A stretch of 64,000 bases of DNA from Bacteroides sp. (GTDB lineage: Bacteria; Bacillota; Clostridia; Lachnospirales; Lachnospiraceae): contig JAMPBO010000003.1 in assembly GCA_023666705.1 (NCBI GenBank), positions 1 to 64,000 on the forward strand, read 5' to 3'. Positions 18,506-27,658 of this stretch are shown here, piece by piece. Both the position numbers and the translations under genes were made by a program. Numbering within the stretch: position 1 is the stretch's first letter; every line of letters begins with the position of its first letter. Below the pieces are notes generated by a model, which was not told the DNA's origin, ran no database searches, and worked only from the letters and a program-made list of their open reading frames with translations.

Positions 18506-18881
18506 ACATGAACGACTTAATCATTTGAAACTTTTGTCGCTCGGCAGGTGAAAGCGACTCCTCGATGGCATCTAACAGGAGTTCGCTTTCATTTTTTGTG
18601 AAGCTCATCTGACGGCGGTTTAACTCCTGATTGATTTTCATGATTTCCGGCAGCAGCTCCTCCATGGACTTATATTTGCTCTGCTCCTTTATCTCCATTA
18701 TGATTTTTATTTTCATGGGGTCAATATTTTTCAGCTTAGGATTATTTTCAAAGGAACCTGAAGCGTTGTCGGAGTACCTGTTATCGTTATTGCCATTGTA
18801 TCTACTGGAAGCATTATCATATCTGCTGTTATTGGAATTGCCGTTGTACCGGTAATTATTGTTGTTATATCTGTTATACAT
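18495..18881 (-). CDS. Asn/Tyr-rich small protein of unknown function
   Basis: 128 residues I do not recognise. The first 47 residues are almost only Asn, Tyr, Arg, Ser, Asp and Gly in loose repeats (RYNGN, RYDNAS, RYSDNAS); the rest is a charged helical region ending [19 protein letters not shown]. The start is 2 bases after the stop of the upstream minus-strand gene, and AAAGGGA lies 6 bases before the ATG. Its stop codon lies inside leuS. Together with the next two minus-strand genes it has the flavour of spore-coat-type proteins (inference from composition only). Confidence 0.7.
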   Translation of the reverse strand: MYNRYNNNNYRYNGNSNNSRYDNASSRYNGNNDNRYSDNASGSFENNPKLKNIDPMKIKIIMEIKEQSKYKSMEELLPEIMKINQELNRRQMSFTKNESELLLDAIEESLSPAERQKFQMIKSFMSIS

Positions 18882-18883
18882 GT

Positions 18884-19318
18884 TTATTCCCTTTCATTTA
18901 ATATTGACATGACACTATCATATAAATTTTGTGAGCCGTTGTAATGTTCAGCAGGTTCTGTAAAGTGGGTTTCGCAAGGCGGCTCAGGTGGCGGCTTTGG
19001 CATGGAATTCATTACCTCCATCATCTGCATCATCTGCTTCATTTGTTTGAAGGTATTTGCGTAATCTCCGGGAAGAATACTGCATATACTGCCGAGCATT
19101 TCTTCCGAGCTTGTGGGGTGGCAGTCGAAGCCGCATTCGGATATATATGCCCTGTCATTCAGGCTTTGCATTATCATTGTAAGCTCACGGTATTTTATGT
19201 AAAGAATCAGAGGGAGCTTGTATTGGTAATCTACAAAAGGAACCATAGCTTCAAGGAGAAAAAGTGAATCGTCATTTATTAATTTGTCGAGAGGGTGAAT
19301 ACGCATCGGACGATTCAT
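18884..19318 (-). CDS. Small protein of unknown function
   Basis: 144 residues, unrecognised. It has a cluster of Met (KQMKQMMQMMEVMN), then a Pro-rich stretch (MPKPPPEPP), and three Cys. No signal peptide or clear membrane segment. GGAGG lies 8 bases before the ATG. It is adjacent to the Asn-rich gene and probably forms an operon with it. Confidence 0.65.
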   Translation of the reverse strand: MNRPMRIHPLDKLINDDSLFLLEAMVPFVDYQYKLPLILYIKYRELTMIMQSLNDRAYISECGFDCHPTSSEEMLGSICSILPGDYANTFKQMKQMMQMMEVMNSMPKPPPEPPCETHFTEPAEHYNGSQNLYDSVMSILNERE

Positions 19319-19371
19319 GGTATATCCTCCGTTTCACTATGATTATTATTAATAGTATATGCATAAAATAT

Positions 19372-19404
19372 AAGGCTGATGCCCATTTGCGGAACAACAG
19401 CCTT
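19372..19404 (-). terminator. Probable terminator of the Cys-rich gene
   Basis: AAGGCTG (19372-19378) pairs with CAGCCTT (19398-19404). Read on the minus strand it follows the Cys-rich gene and is followed by an A/T-rich stretch, so it may separate that gene from the two genes downstream. Confidence 0.5.
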
Positions 19405-19447
19405 TTCTTTCCTTTGGTTGTAATATATAAGCTGTTACTTAAAAATA

Positions 19448-19684
19448 TTAGCAACCACAGCCACAACTGTTGCTGTTTCCACCACAGCAGAAGAGAAGGA
19501 TGAGTATAATCCAAATCCATTCACAGCTATTGCAGCCACAGCCGTCTCCACCGAAGAAGCTACCGCTGTTACCGTTTCCGAGGAATAAGATAATTAAAAT
19601 AATCCATATGCAGCTGCAGTTATTTCCTCCGCTGAAAACATTTCCGCAGCCACAACCACACTGAGTTGCTGATAAATCGCTCAT
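19448..19684 (-). CDS. High-cysteine small protein with two hydrophobic repeats
   Basis: 78 residues with about 14 Cys. Two units can be seen, each a Cys/Gly cluster followed by a Trp and a run of Ile/Leu: CGCGCG...CSCIWIILIILFL and CGCNSCEWIWIILILLFCC, ending in CGCGC. Clostridia carry short proteins of this kind, some named chorion-class high-cysteine proteins by automatic annotation; a spore-surface or membrane-associated structural role is often assumed but not shown. GGAGG lies 7 bases before the ATG. Confidence 0.75.
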   Translation of the reverse strand: MSDLSATQCGCGCGNVFSGGNNCSCIWIILIILFLGNGNSGSFFGGDGCGCNSCEWIWIILILLFCCGGNSNSCGCGC

Positions 19685-19763
19685 GGCATACCTCCAAATT
19701 ATTCTTATGCTTTATACTATTCATTCTTTTGCAAGTTGTTAAAAATGTTTTTGTCAAAATTAA

Positions 19764-19792
19764 TTGAGACTATTGGAAAAAAGAGGTATAAT
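19764..19792 (+). promoter_or_regulatory. Sigma-A promoter for the gene at 19827
   Basis: TTGAGA (19764-19769), 17 bases, TATAAT (19787-19792). This excludes the upstream TTG at 19764 as the start of translation, because the start codon would lie within the promoter. Confidence 0.7.
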
Positions 19793-19826
19793 AAAACGAG
19801 TATGCATTAATGTGAGGATATCTGTA

Positions 19827-20765
19827 TTGACAAAAAAAAGGTTTGAAAGTCTCATAATGAAGAACACACTTGCTGTTGCCATTCCGGCTCTGGCTGTTTT
19901 TGTGGTACTTGTTTTTATGTTTTTGCGGTATCCGATTTTGGAAAGAATCAGTAGTCAGAATATTGATCATGCAATTAATCTCAATGAGACGCTTTCAACA
20001 TTATATAAAAATCACACAGGCAATGTTACATATCAGGTAACGGATCTTAAGTATACAGGTCTTGACTATTATGTGGACGGTAAGCTTAAGGGAGCCTATT
20101 ACTATTATATGACAGATGGGAATCTTGTGTTTTTTCTGATGCGGACGGACAAGCCGGAGGCATCAGTCAGCAAGCGGGTCAAGGGTACAATTGTGAGGGA
20201 TAATGTATCCGCTGATTATATTGTAAACCAGCTTTCGATGGAGGCAGGGCTGTCGGATGACCTGCTTAAAAATTATACATGTGAATATATTATAAGCGAG
20301 ATGGATTATCCGTATCTGTTCATTTTTATGGTTTATCTGCTGTTTCTTACACCTATTATTATTTGTGCAATTATTTTGGGCTATACAATGTGTGTGTGGA
20401 CAAATCCCTCCATGCATCCGCAGTCAAGGCAGCTTTTGGCTTACGGTACACCAAAGGATGTCATTGCCGAGCTTGATAACCAATTGAAAAACAGCTTAAT
20501 TTATAAGTCGGGGAATATTTACATTACGATGGAGTATATGGTGGTCAGCTATCTCACGAAAACCGATGTGGTGAGGCTGGATGCCATAAGATATTTATCG
20601 AAGGACATCATTGAAAAGAAAATGGGATTTGGAAAAAAAAGAGAGGTTTTCAGACTGACAATGGAAAATCCTGACAAAATGTATTACGAGGTTGATTTTG
20701 GAAGTGAGGAGATTACGGACATTGTTATGGAATACATTAGGGATGTGAATAAATATGGTGTATAG
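19827..20765 (+). CDS. Two-TM membrane protein of unknown function
   Basis: About 312 residues starting at TTG 19827, which has GAGGA 8 bases upstream; ATG 19857 is the alternative but has no clear ribosome binding site. Hydrophobic segments at about 16-34 (AVAIPALAVFVVLVFMFLR) and near 178-202 (YLFIFMVYLLFLTPIIICAIILG) frame an extracytoplasmic domain of about 140 residues; the C-terminal 110 residues should be cytosolic. I do not recognise the family. Monocistronic between its own promoter and the pheST T-box. Confidence 0.7.
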   Translation: MTKKRFESLIMKNTLAVAIPALAVFVVLVFMFLRYPILERISSQNIDHAINLNETLSTLYKNHTGNVTYQVTDLKYTGLDYYVDGKLKGAYYYYMTDGNLVFFLMRTDKPEASVSKRVKGTIVRDNVSADYIVNQLSMEAGLSDDLLKNYTCEYIISEMDYPYLFIFMVYLLFLTPIIICAIILGYTMCVWTNPSMHPQSRQLLAYGTPKDVIAELDNQLKNSLIYKSGNIYITMEYMVVSYLTKTDVVRLDAIRYLSKDIIEKKMGFGKKREVFRLTMENPDKMYYEVDFGSEEITDIVMEYIRDVNKYGV

Positions 20766-20778
20766 GGTTAAAAATTAC

Positions 20779-20806
20779 TTGACACATCAAAACATTGTGC
20801 TAGAAT
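20779..20806 (+). promoter_or_regulatory. Promoter of the pheST T-box leader
   Basis: TTGACA (20779-20784), 16 bases, TAGAAT (20801-20806) with TG one base before it, giving an extended -10. Predicted start near 20813. Confidence 0.8.
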
Positions 20807-20812
20807 ACCATT

Positions 20813-21062
20813 ATGTGAATAATTAGAAGCAAGGATGGTGCAACAAGGATTATCATATGCGGACAGAGATGAAAGGTCATGGGCTGAAAGCCTTTCTTCG
20901 TTTCGTGGTAGTCTCATTTTCACACCGGAGCTATGTGCCTGAACTAACAGTAGGGCACATCGTTTTATGTACGTTACACATAGCAAAGAGCAGTCTGTAA
21001 GGACTGAAAATGGGTGGTACCGCGGATTAGTTTCGTCCCTTATTTATAAGGGATTTTTTTAT
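20813..21062 (+). promoter_or_regulatory. T-box riboswitch (tRNA-Phe)
   Basis: The leader contains the T-box bulge sequence GGGTGGTACCGCGG (21012-21025), followed by a strong terminator, so it is the classic tRNA-sensing attenuator: uncharged tRNA stabilises the antiterminator and allows pheST transcription. TGGT would pair with an ACCA acceptor end, which suits a discriminator A, as in tRNA-Phe. TTC at 20919-20921, followed by A, is a candidate specifier codon for Phe on the 3' side of the stem I region. An ATGTGCC/GGGCACAT hairpin (about 20933-20961) is a plausible internal stem. Specifier assignment is inference from the downstream genes. Confidence 0.88.
21036..21062 (+). terminator. T-box attenuator terminator
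   Basis: Perfect stem TCCCTTAT (21036-21043) with ATAAGGGA (21046-21053), then eight T. Competes with the antiterminator containing the T-box sequence. Confidence 0.9.
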
Positions 21063-21063
21063 T

Positions 21064-21175
21064 TTATAAGAAAGTTCTTCGAACTTTCTTATAAGGCAGG
21101 ATTAAAAATCCTGCTAGGATTCGCCCAAAGTGCCATTAAAGTTGTAGTAGCATAAAGAGTGCTGAAGGCACTTTG
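21064..21175 (+). repeat. Array of three perfect hairpins between T-box and pheS
   Basis: Three successive inverted repeats fill the gap: a 14-bp perfect stem with 3-base loop (21064-21094), an 8-bp perfect stem with 3-base loop (21096-21114), and a 9-bp stem CAAAGTGCC/GGCACTTTG around a 32-base loop (21126-21175). None has a following T-run of note. They would be in the pheST mRNA after antitermination. Origin could be a small palindromic intergenic element; no second copy was found in the window. Confidence 0.75.
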
Positions 21176-21203
21176 TTCTTGCATTTAAGTAGGAGGAAAG
21201 AGA

Positions 21204-22223
21204 ATGAAGGAAAAGCTTCAAAGCATCAAAGATGCGACGCTTGCAAAAATTGAGGCGGCACAGGATGCAAATATGATTAATGAAATTAAGGTGTCAATCC
21301 TTGGCAAAAAGGGAGAGCTTACACAGGTGCTTAAGGGCATGAAGGATGTTGCTCCTGAGGACAGACCAAAGGTAGGACAGCTTGTGAATGAAGCAAGACA
21401 GAGCATAGAAAGCAAGCTTGAGGAAAAGCTTAAGAGTATCAATAAAGCGGTGAGAGCCGAGAAAATGAAACGTGAAACGATTGACGTTACACTTCCGGGA
21501 GTAAAGAAAATTCAGGGACACAGACATCCGAACCAGATTGCAATTGAAGATTTGGAGAGAGTGTTTATCGGTATGGGCTATGAGGTTGTCGAGGGTCCGG
21601 AGATTGAATATGACAAATATAACTTTGAGCTTCTGAACATACCTGCAAATCACCCTGCAAAGGATGAGCAGGATACCTTTTATATTACAAAGGATATTTT
21701 GTTAAGAACCCAGACATCCCCTGTTCAGGCAAGAATTATGGAGCAGGGAAAGCTTCCAATCAGAATTATTTCACCGGGCAGAGTGTTCCGCTCTGACGAG
21801 GTGGACGCAACACATTCGCCATCCTTTCATCAGATGGAGGGTCTTGTAATAGACAAAAACATTACCATGGCTGACTTAAAGGGAACGCTTGACCAGTTTG
21901 CAAAGGAGTTCTTTGGTGAACATACAAAGACAAAGTTCAGGCCGCATCATTTCCCGTTTACGGAGCCATCGGCAGAGGTTGACATAACTTGTTTTAAGTG
22001 TGGTGGTAAGGGCTGCCGTGTCTGTAAGGGAAGCGGCTGGATAGAAATTCTCGGATGTGGAATGGTTCACCCACACGTACTTGAAATGTGTGGAATTGAC
22101 CCTGAGATATATTCGGGCTTTGCGTTTGGCATCGGTCTTGAGAGAGTAACCTTACTGAAATATGAGATAGATGATATGCGTCTTTTGTATGAGAATGATG
22201 TGAGATTTTTAAATCAGTTTTAA
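21204..22223 (+). CDS. pheS: Phenylalanyl-tRNA synthetase alpha subunit
   Basis: 339 residues, the usual bacterial length. N-terminal coiled-coil arm (about 1-90), then class II catalytic core: HPNQIAIEDLERVFIGMGYEVVEGPEIE, DTFYI, LLRTQTSPVQAR, ISPGRVFRSDEVDATHSPSFHQMEG, and motif 3 in SGFAFGIGLERV. A four-Cys knuckle (CFKCGGKGCRVC) is inserted in the core, seen in many Firmicute PheS proteins. AGGAGGAAAG precedes ATG 21204. Works as an alpha2-beta2 tetramer with PheT encoded 24 bases downstream. Confidence 0.97.
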   Translation: MKEKLQSIKDATLAKIEAAQDANMINEIKVSILGKKGELTQVLKGMKDVAPEDRPKVGQLVNEARQSIESKLEEKLKSINKAVRAEKMKRETIDVTLPGVKKIQGHRHPNQIAIEDLERVFIGMGYEVVEGPEIEYDKYNFELLNIPANHPAKDEQDTFYITKDILLRTQTSPVQARIMEQGKLPIRIISPGRVFRSDEVDATHSPSFHQMEGLVIDKNITMADLKGTLDQFAKEFFGEHTKTKFRPHHFPFTEPSAEVDITCFKCGGKGCRVCKGSGWIEILGCGMVHPHVLEMCGIDPEIYSGFAFGIGLERVTLLKYEIDDMRLLYENDVRFLNQF

Positions 22224-22247
22224 TTTGTGAAAGTAGAGGTAAAGTAT

Positions 22248-24674
22248 ATGAATACACCAATATCGTGGATAAAAGCATACGTTCCTGATTTGGACGTGGA
22301 TATCAATGAATTTGTTGACGCCATGACTCTTTCAGGCTCCCATGTGGAGGGCTATGAAAAAAAGGACAAGAACCTTGAAAAGATTGTTGTGGGACGGATT
22401 GAAAAAATAGAAAAGCATCCGGATGCAGACAAGCTTATCATCTGTCAGGTTAATGTGGGAAGCCAAATGCTGCAAATCGTGACGGGAGCACCAAATTTAA
22501 AGGAGAAGGATGTGGTTCCTGTTGTTCTTGACGGCGGCAAGGTAGCAGGCGGACACGACGGATCACCGCTTCCTGCGGATGGAATTAAAATAAAAAAGGG
22601 AAAGCTGAGGGGCGTGGACTCTTATGGTATGATGTGCAGCATAGAGGAGCTTGGTGCATCGAGAGATTTGTATCCTGAGGCACCTGAAAACGGAGTTTAT
22701 GTATTCCCTGAGGAGGCGGACGTTCAGCCTGGGGATGACGCTGTTGCGGCACTTGGACTGAATGATGCCGTAGTCGAGTATGAGATTACGTCAAACAGGG
22801 TTGACTGCTTCTCCATGATTGGTATGGCAAGGGAGGTTGCGGCAACCTTTGATAAGAAGTTTATTCCTCCTGTTATTACCGTAAAGGGTAGTGGCGGAGA
22901 TGTAAATGATTATGTATCGGTTGAGGTACAGGATACGGAGCTTTGCCCACGCTATACGGCAAGGGTTGTGACGGACATTAAGATTGGTCCATCACCAAAG
23001 TGGATGCGGGAACGGCTTGCGGCATCAGGTATTCGCTCAATCAACAATTTGGTTGACATAACTAACTATGTGATGGAGGAGTACGGTCAGCCGATGCATG
23101 CCTATGACCTTGACACGATTGCAGGAAACAAAATTATTGTGAGACGTGCAAAGGATGGAGATAAATTTACAACTCTGGATGGTCAGGAAAGAACCATGGA
23201 CCATGATGTACTTATGATATGTGACGGTGATAAGGAAATTGGTATTGCAGGTATCATGGGCGGAGAAAATTCCATGGTTACGGACAACATAAAAACCTTG
23301 TTGTTTGAGGCTGCATGCTTTGACGGAACCAATATCAGATTGTCCTCCAAGAGAATCGGTCTTACCACGGATGCGGCAGCCAAGTTTGTAAAGGGGTTAG
23401 ACCCAAATCTTGCAATTGAGGCAATGAACAGGGCATGTCAGTTAATTGAAGAATTTGGATGCGGTAAGGTAGTAGATGGTGTAGTAGATGTGTATCCAAA
23501 TCCGGTTTTTGCCTTAAAGCTGCCATTTGAACCTGAAAAAATGAACCGTCTTTTGGGAACAGAGGTATCACGTGAACAGATGCTTGGTTATTTTGAAAAA
23601 CTAGGTCTTAGCTATGATGAAAAGACAAATCTGCTTACAATACCGACATTCAGACAGGATTTAAAGTGTATGGCAGACCTTGCAGAGGAGGTAGGAAGAT
23701 TTTACGGATACGATAACATTCCTACCACACTTCCAAAGGGTGAGGCAACTGCAGGTAAAAAGCCTTATTCAGAACGGATTGCCGACAAGGTCAGAACGAT
23801 TTGTGAGAGCAATGGATTTTCGGGTGCAATGTGCTATTCCTTTGAAAGTGCAAAGGTATTTGATAAGCTTCTGCTTGCTGATGATGCAAAGGAACGAAAT
23901 GCAATTGAGATTATGAATCCTTTGGGCGAGGATTTCAAGATAATGAGAACACTTCCATTAAACGGAATTCTTACATCCATTGCGACAAACTATAACAGAA
24001 GAAATAAAGAGGCAAGACTGTATGAGCTTGCAAATGTATATATTCCAAAGTCGCTTCCGCTTACAGAGCTTCCGGACGAAAAAATGAAGCTGGCAATGGC
24101 AATGTACGGAGCAGGTGACTTCTTCGATTTGAAGGGGGTACTCGAGGAAATGTTTGATAAGCTTGGCTTTGGCAGGGAGGTTACTTTTGAACCTGCAAGC
24201 AGCCATACATTCCTGCATCCGGGAAGACAGGCGGATATCAGGAAGGGCAAGCTTGAGATTGGATATATTGGACAGCTTCATCCTGAGGCTGCTGACAATT
24301 ACAATATTAAGGCAGAGGTATACGTTGCAGTGCTTAACATGGATGTTGTCACAATGCTTTCTACCTTTGACCGAAAGTATGAGGGAATCGCAAAGTTCCC
24401 TGGAATGACAAGAGATTTAAGCCTTGTTGTGGATAAGTCTATCTTTGTGGGACAGATTGAGGCAGTGATAAAGAAATGTGGCGGAAGTCTGCTTGAGTCC
24501 GTCAAGCTCTTTGATGTGTATGAGGGTGAGCAGGTTGCAGAGGGCAAGAAGTCTGTTGCTTACAGCATGACCTTCCGTGCGAAGGACAGAACCCTTGAGG
24601 ATGCCGAGGTAAGTAAGCTGATTGACAAAATCCTAAGTGAGCTTGGCAAAATGGGAATTGATATACGTGCTTAA
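22248..24674 (+). CDS. pheT: Phenylalanyl-tRNA synthetase beta subunit
   Basis: 808 residues from ATG 22248 ([18 protein letters not shown]); an in-frame GTG at 22227 lies before the AGAGG site and is less likely. Domains in order: N-terminal B1, a tRNA-binding OB fold (about 40-150; [25 protein letters not shown]), B3/B4 editing domain, B5, the class II-like core, and the C-terminal anticodon-binding FDX-ACB fold (about 715-808; [14 protein letters not shown]). Translated with pheS under T-box control. Confidence 0.96.
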   Translation: MNTPISWIKAYVPDLDVDINEFVDAMTLSGSHVEGYEKKDKNLEKIVVGRIEKIEKHPDADKLIICQVNVGSQMLQIVTGAPNLKEKDVVPVVLDGGKVAGGHDGSPLPADGIKIKKGKLRGVDSYGMMCSIEELGASRDLYPEAPENGVYVFPEEADVQPGDDAVAALGLNDAVVEYEITSNRVDCFSMIGMAREVAATFDKKFIPPVITVKGSGGDVNDYVSVEVQDTELCPRYTARVVTDIKIGPSPKWMRERLAASGIRSINNLVDITNYVMEEYGQPMHAYDLDTIAGNKIIVRRAKDGDKFTTLDGQERTMDHDVLMICDGDKEIGIAGIMGGENSMVTDNIKTLLFEAACFDGTNIRLSSKRIGLTTDAAAKFVKGLDPNLAIEAMNRACQLIEEFGCGKVVDGVVDVYPNPVFALKLPFEPEKMNRLLGTEVSREQMLGYFEKLGLSYDEKTNLLTIPTFRQDLKCMADLAEEVGRFYGYDNIPTTLPKGEATAGKKPYSERIADKVRTICESNGFSGAMCYSFESAKVFDKLLLADDAKERNAIEIMNPLGEDFKIMRTLPLNGILTSIATNYNRRNKEARLYELANVYIPKSLPLTELPDEKMKLAMAMYGAGDFFDLKGVLEEMFDKLGFGREVTFEPASSHTFLHPGRQADIRKGKLEIGYIGQLHPEAADNYNIKAEVYVAVLNMDVVTMLSTFDRKYEGIAKFPGMTRDLSLVVDKSIFVGQIEAVIKKCGGSLLESVKLFDVYEGEQVAEGKKSVAYSMTFRAKDRTLEDAEVSKLIDKILSELGKMGIDIRA

Positions 24675-24715
24675 GCATTTGTTGTAATGCAAAAAGGCAG
24701 TCTGCGGAGGTATTT

Positions 24716-25753
24716 ATGGAACAGGAATTTAAGCTGAGTGATTTTAATTATGAGCTCCCGCAGGAGCTGATAGCCCAAGATCCGCTTTTAAAGAGAAGCG
24801 ATTCACGGCTGATGGTCTTAGACAGGGAAAAAAATTCCATAGTGCACAGACATTTCCATAATATCACGGATTATTTTAATGAGGGAGACTGCCTCGTAAT
24901 TAATGATACAAAGGTTCTTCCTGCACGTCTGATTGGCGTGAAGGAGGAAACTGGTGCGTCCATTGAGGTGCTTTTGTTAAAGCGGCTCGGGGACAAGACG
25001 TGGGAGGTTCTTGTAAAGCCGGGAAAAAAGGCAAAGCCAGGGGCGGTTTTGTCCTTTGGTAATGGGAAGCTGGTCGGTGAGGTGAAAAATGTGGTGGAGG
25101 ACGGAAACCGAATCATTGAGTTTCGCTACGACGGAATCTTTGAGGAGGTTTTGGATGAGCTTGGACAGATGCCACTCCCTCCTTATATAACCCACAGGCT
25201 GGAAGATAAAAACCGGTACCAGACCGTCTATGCCGAGCATACAGGGTCGTCGGCAGCACCTACGGCAGGACTTCACTTTACAAATGAGCTTTTAGATGAA
25301 ATAAAAGCAAAAAATGTCCGTGTGGCAAAAATAACACTTCATGTGGGACTTGGCACATTTCGCCCCGTCAAGGTTGAGAATATCAAGGAACATCACATGC
25401 ACAGTGAATACTATGTAATTGATGATGAGGCGGCAGGGCTTATTAATGATACGAGAAAAAACGGCGGTAAAATAATAGCGGTTGGGACTACAAGCACAAG
25501 AACGCTTGAGTCAGTGGCGGACGAACGTGGATATATCAGACCATGCAGCGGTTGGACTGATATTTTTATCTATCCGGGATATAAATTTAAGGCAGTGGAC
25601 AGACTAATTACAAATTTCCATTTGCCTGAGTCAACCCTGCTTATGCTTGTCTCCGCCTTTTATGACAGGGAGCGGGTGCTTGATGCATACGGGCAGGCAG
25701 TTCGTGAAAAATACAGATTTTTTTCTTTTGGTGACGCAATGATATTGCTGTAA
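24716..25753 (+). CDS. queA: tRNA preQ1(34) S-adenosylmethionine ribosyltransferase-isomerase
   Basis: 345 residues. Transfers and isomerises the ribosyl moiety of SAM to preQ1 at tRNA position 34 in queuosine synthesis. Visible signature: [86 protein letters not shown] and [18 protein letters not shown]. The start at ATG 24716 has GGAGG 7 bases upstream. It is only 41 bases from pheT, and could be read from the same T-box-controlled promoter. Confidence 0.96.
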   Translation: MEQEFKLSDFNYELPQELIAQDPLLKRSDSRLMVLDREKNSIVHRHFHNITDYFNEGDCLVINDTKVLPARLIGVKEETGASIEVLLLKRLGDKTWEVLVKPGKKAKPGAVLSFGNGKLVGEVKNVVEDGNRIIEFRYDGIFEEVLDELGQMPLPPYITHRLEDKNRYQTVYAEHTGSSAAPTAGLHFTNELLDEIKAKNVRVAKITLHVGLGTFRPVKVENIKEHHMHSEYYVIDDEAAGLINDTRKNGGKIIAVGTTSTRTLESVADERGYIRPCSGWTDIFIYPGYKFKAVDRLITNFHLPESTLLMLVSAFYDRERVLDAYGQAVREKYRFFSFGDAMILL

Positions 25754-25801
25754 TGATACAAAAGGAAATGAGGTTCTATTTTAGAAAGAGTTATAAGATA
25801 T

Positions 25802-27631
25802 ATGAGATCGTTAAAAAGAAGTTTAAAAATGTTTCGGTATAATGCACTTGCCATCATTTTTTTTGAACTGATATATAAAATATTATCACTGGCAATTTTG
25901 GCACCGGTAATTTATTATCTGTTAAATTATTCCGTGAAATGTGCGGGAATTCCATATCTCACGACTAACAACATGCATTTATATTTACAGGCACCATCAA
26001 CATATGGAATTTTCTTATTGATGTTGTTGGCTGTTTCCATGCACATTCTGGTCGATATTTCAGCACTGATTTATGCCATGGAGGCATCGCACAGGGAGGA
26101 TAAGACAAACCCTTTTGAGTTGCTGTTGAAGGGCTTTTTTAATGCTGTCAGAATCATCAATCCAAGAAATATGCCGATTATACTTTATATTATTTTCGTG
26201 CTTCCGTTTATCAATACGGTTTTTATTTCAGGTTCCATTGCAAGCATTAAAATACCGAAGGTGTTTGCACGTTTCATTATGCAGAATAAAACGGTAATCA
26301 CTTGTGTGGGTCTTGTTTACCTTGCAGTCTGCATCTGGGCAATGTTTTATGTGTTTACCCTCAATTATTTTGCAATTTATAAGGTCAGCTACAGGGATGC
26401 TGTCAGAATGAGTAAAAAGACAGTTAAGAAGCATAGGTTTAAGGTGTTGTCCGGAATTATATTTTGGAATATAGTCATAACGGCATTGCTGTTTTTGCTT
26501 GAGGGAACACTTGCGTCTGCGGTCTTAAGCCTGCTGACAAAAATCATTTCCTACAAGCAGCTATATTTTGTTTTCCGGAATATTGTAAGGGTGAGCTTTG
26601 TCATTTTATATCTGTTGTTTTCGCTTATTTCCACACCGCTGATTTATGCATATATTTGCAACAGCTTTTACGAGATAGAGGGCGATATCGGCTTTGAGGA
26701 ATACGAGAAGATAATGGAAAAACGGGGGGAGAAGTGGGACTATCCTTCCGTTGGAAAAAAGAAAAAGATAACCGCTGTCTTTGTGATTATTTTTGCAATT
26801 GTGCTAAATGTCTTTTATGCGTATTTAAGTCTCAGCAACAGGGTAGGGCTGCGAATCGCATATCCTACAAGGGCAAGTGTCACGGCCCACAGGGGTGACT
26901 CGGAGCATGCACCTGAAAATACAATGTCTGCGATTGCACTTGCTGTTGAAAACCAGGCGGATATTATTGAAATAGACGTGCGACAGACAAAGGACGGACA
27001 GTTTGTTATCATGCATGATGCAAGCTTAAAAAGGACTACAGGCGTAGATAAAAATGTTGAGGATGTGACCTTTAATTTTATACGGAATTTGGATGCAGGA
27101 AGCTGGTATTCGGAGGAGTATGCCGGGGAAAAGGTACCTACATTGGAGGAGGTGCTTATCTTTGGGCAGCAGAATAATGTATTTCTGAATATAGAGTTAA
27201 AGCCTGCGGATACGAATTTCAATTATGCACAGGGCATTATGGCACTGATAGAGCAGTATGACTACATTGACCACTGTTATGTTGCATCTACGGATTACAA
27301 CATTCTCAAAGAAATGAAACTGTTAAATGAGGATATACAGACACTATATATCATGAAAATGGCATTTGGAGACTTTGGTGATATGCAGGATATTGATGCT
27401 TTCAGCATCAGACACAATTTTATAAGCAGTGAGATTGTGCGTGACATACACAAGCAGGGAAAGCTTGTGTACGGCTGGACGATAAATACAAAGGAGAGCA
27501 TAAAAGGTCTTTTGCTGCTTGATGTGGATGGTGTCATAACGGATGACCCATACGAAACAAAAGGTATCATTTATAATGCCAATGACAGTCTTCTCACGGA
27601 TATCATGCAACGGCTGATTAAGGAATATTAG
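25802..27631 (+). CDS. Membrane-anchored glycerophosphodiester phosphodiesterase
   Basis: 609 residues. An N-terminal membrane domain of about 340 residues with 7-8 hydrophobic segments (the GPDPase membrane domain type) precedes one more membrane helix (about 322-345) and an extracytoplasmic GDPD domain (about 360-595). GDPD catalytic signature: TAHRGDSEHAPENT, EIDVRQTKDGQFVIMHD, LKRTTG, NIELKP and VYGWTINTKES. GDPD enzymes hydrolyse glycerophosphodiesters or teichoic-acid-like polymers to glycerol phosphate. Ribosome binding site is weak (GAAAGAG). No close operon partner. Confidence 0.92.
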   Translation: MRSLKRSLKMFRYNALAIIFFELIYKILSLAILAPVIYYLLNYSVKCAGIPYLTTNNMHLYLQAPSTYGIFLLMLLAVSMHILVDISALIYAMEASHREDKTNPFELLLKGFFNAVRIINPRNMPIILYIIFVLPFINTVFISGSIASIKIPKVFARFIMQNKTVITCVGLVYLAVCIWAMFYVFTLNYFAIYKVSYRDAVRMSKKTVKKHRFKVLSGIIFWNIVITALLFLLEGTLASAVLSLLTKIISYKQLYFVFRNIVRVSFVILYLLFSLISTPLIYAYICNSFYEIEGDIGFEEYEKIMEKRGEKWDYPSVGKKKKITAVFVIIFAIVLNVFYAYLSLSNRVGLRIAYPTRASVTAHRGDSEHAPENTMSAIALAVENQADIIEIDVRQTKDGQFVIMHDASLKRTTGVDKNVEDVTFNFIRNLDAGSWYSEEYAGEKVPTLEEVLIFGQQNNVFLNIELKPADTNFNYAQGIMALIEQYDYIDHCYVASTDYNILKEMKLLNEDIQTLYIMKMAFGDFGDMQDIDAFSIRHNFISSEIVRDIHKQGKLVYGWTINTKESIKGLLLLDVDGVITDDPYETKGIIYNANDSLLTDIMQRLIKEY

Positions 27632-27658
27632 TCCGTGAAATAGTTGATATGGAAAATA

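Noticed and set aside
19764-19826. TTG at 19764 as the start of the membrane protein gene
   Set aside because: TTGAGA at this position is the -35 of a 17-base-spaced promoter, so the start codon must be downstream; TTG 19827 has a ribosome binding site.
20967-21155. 62-codon open frame over the T-box region
   Set aside because: Spans the T-box bulge and terminator hairpin, which are RNA structures; no ribosome binding site.
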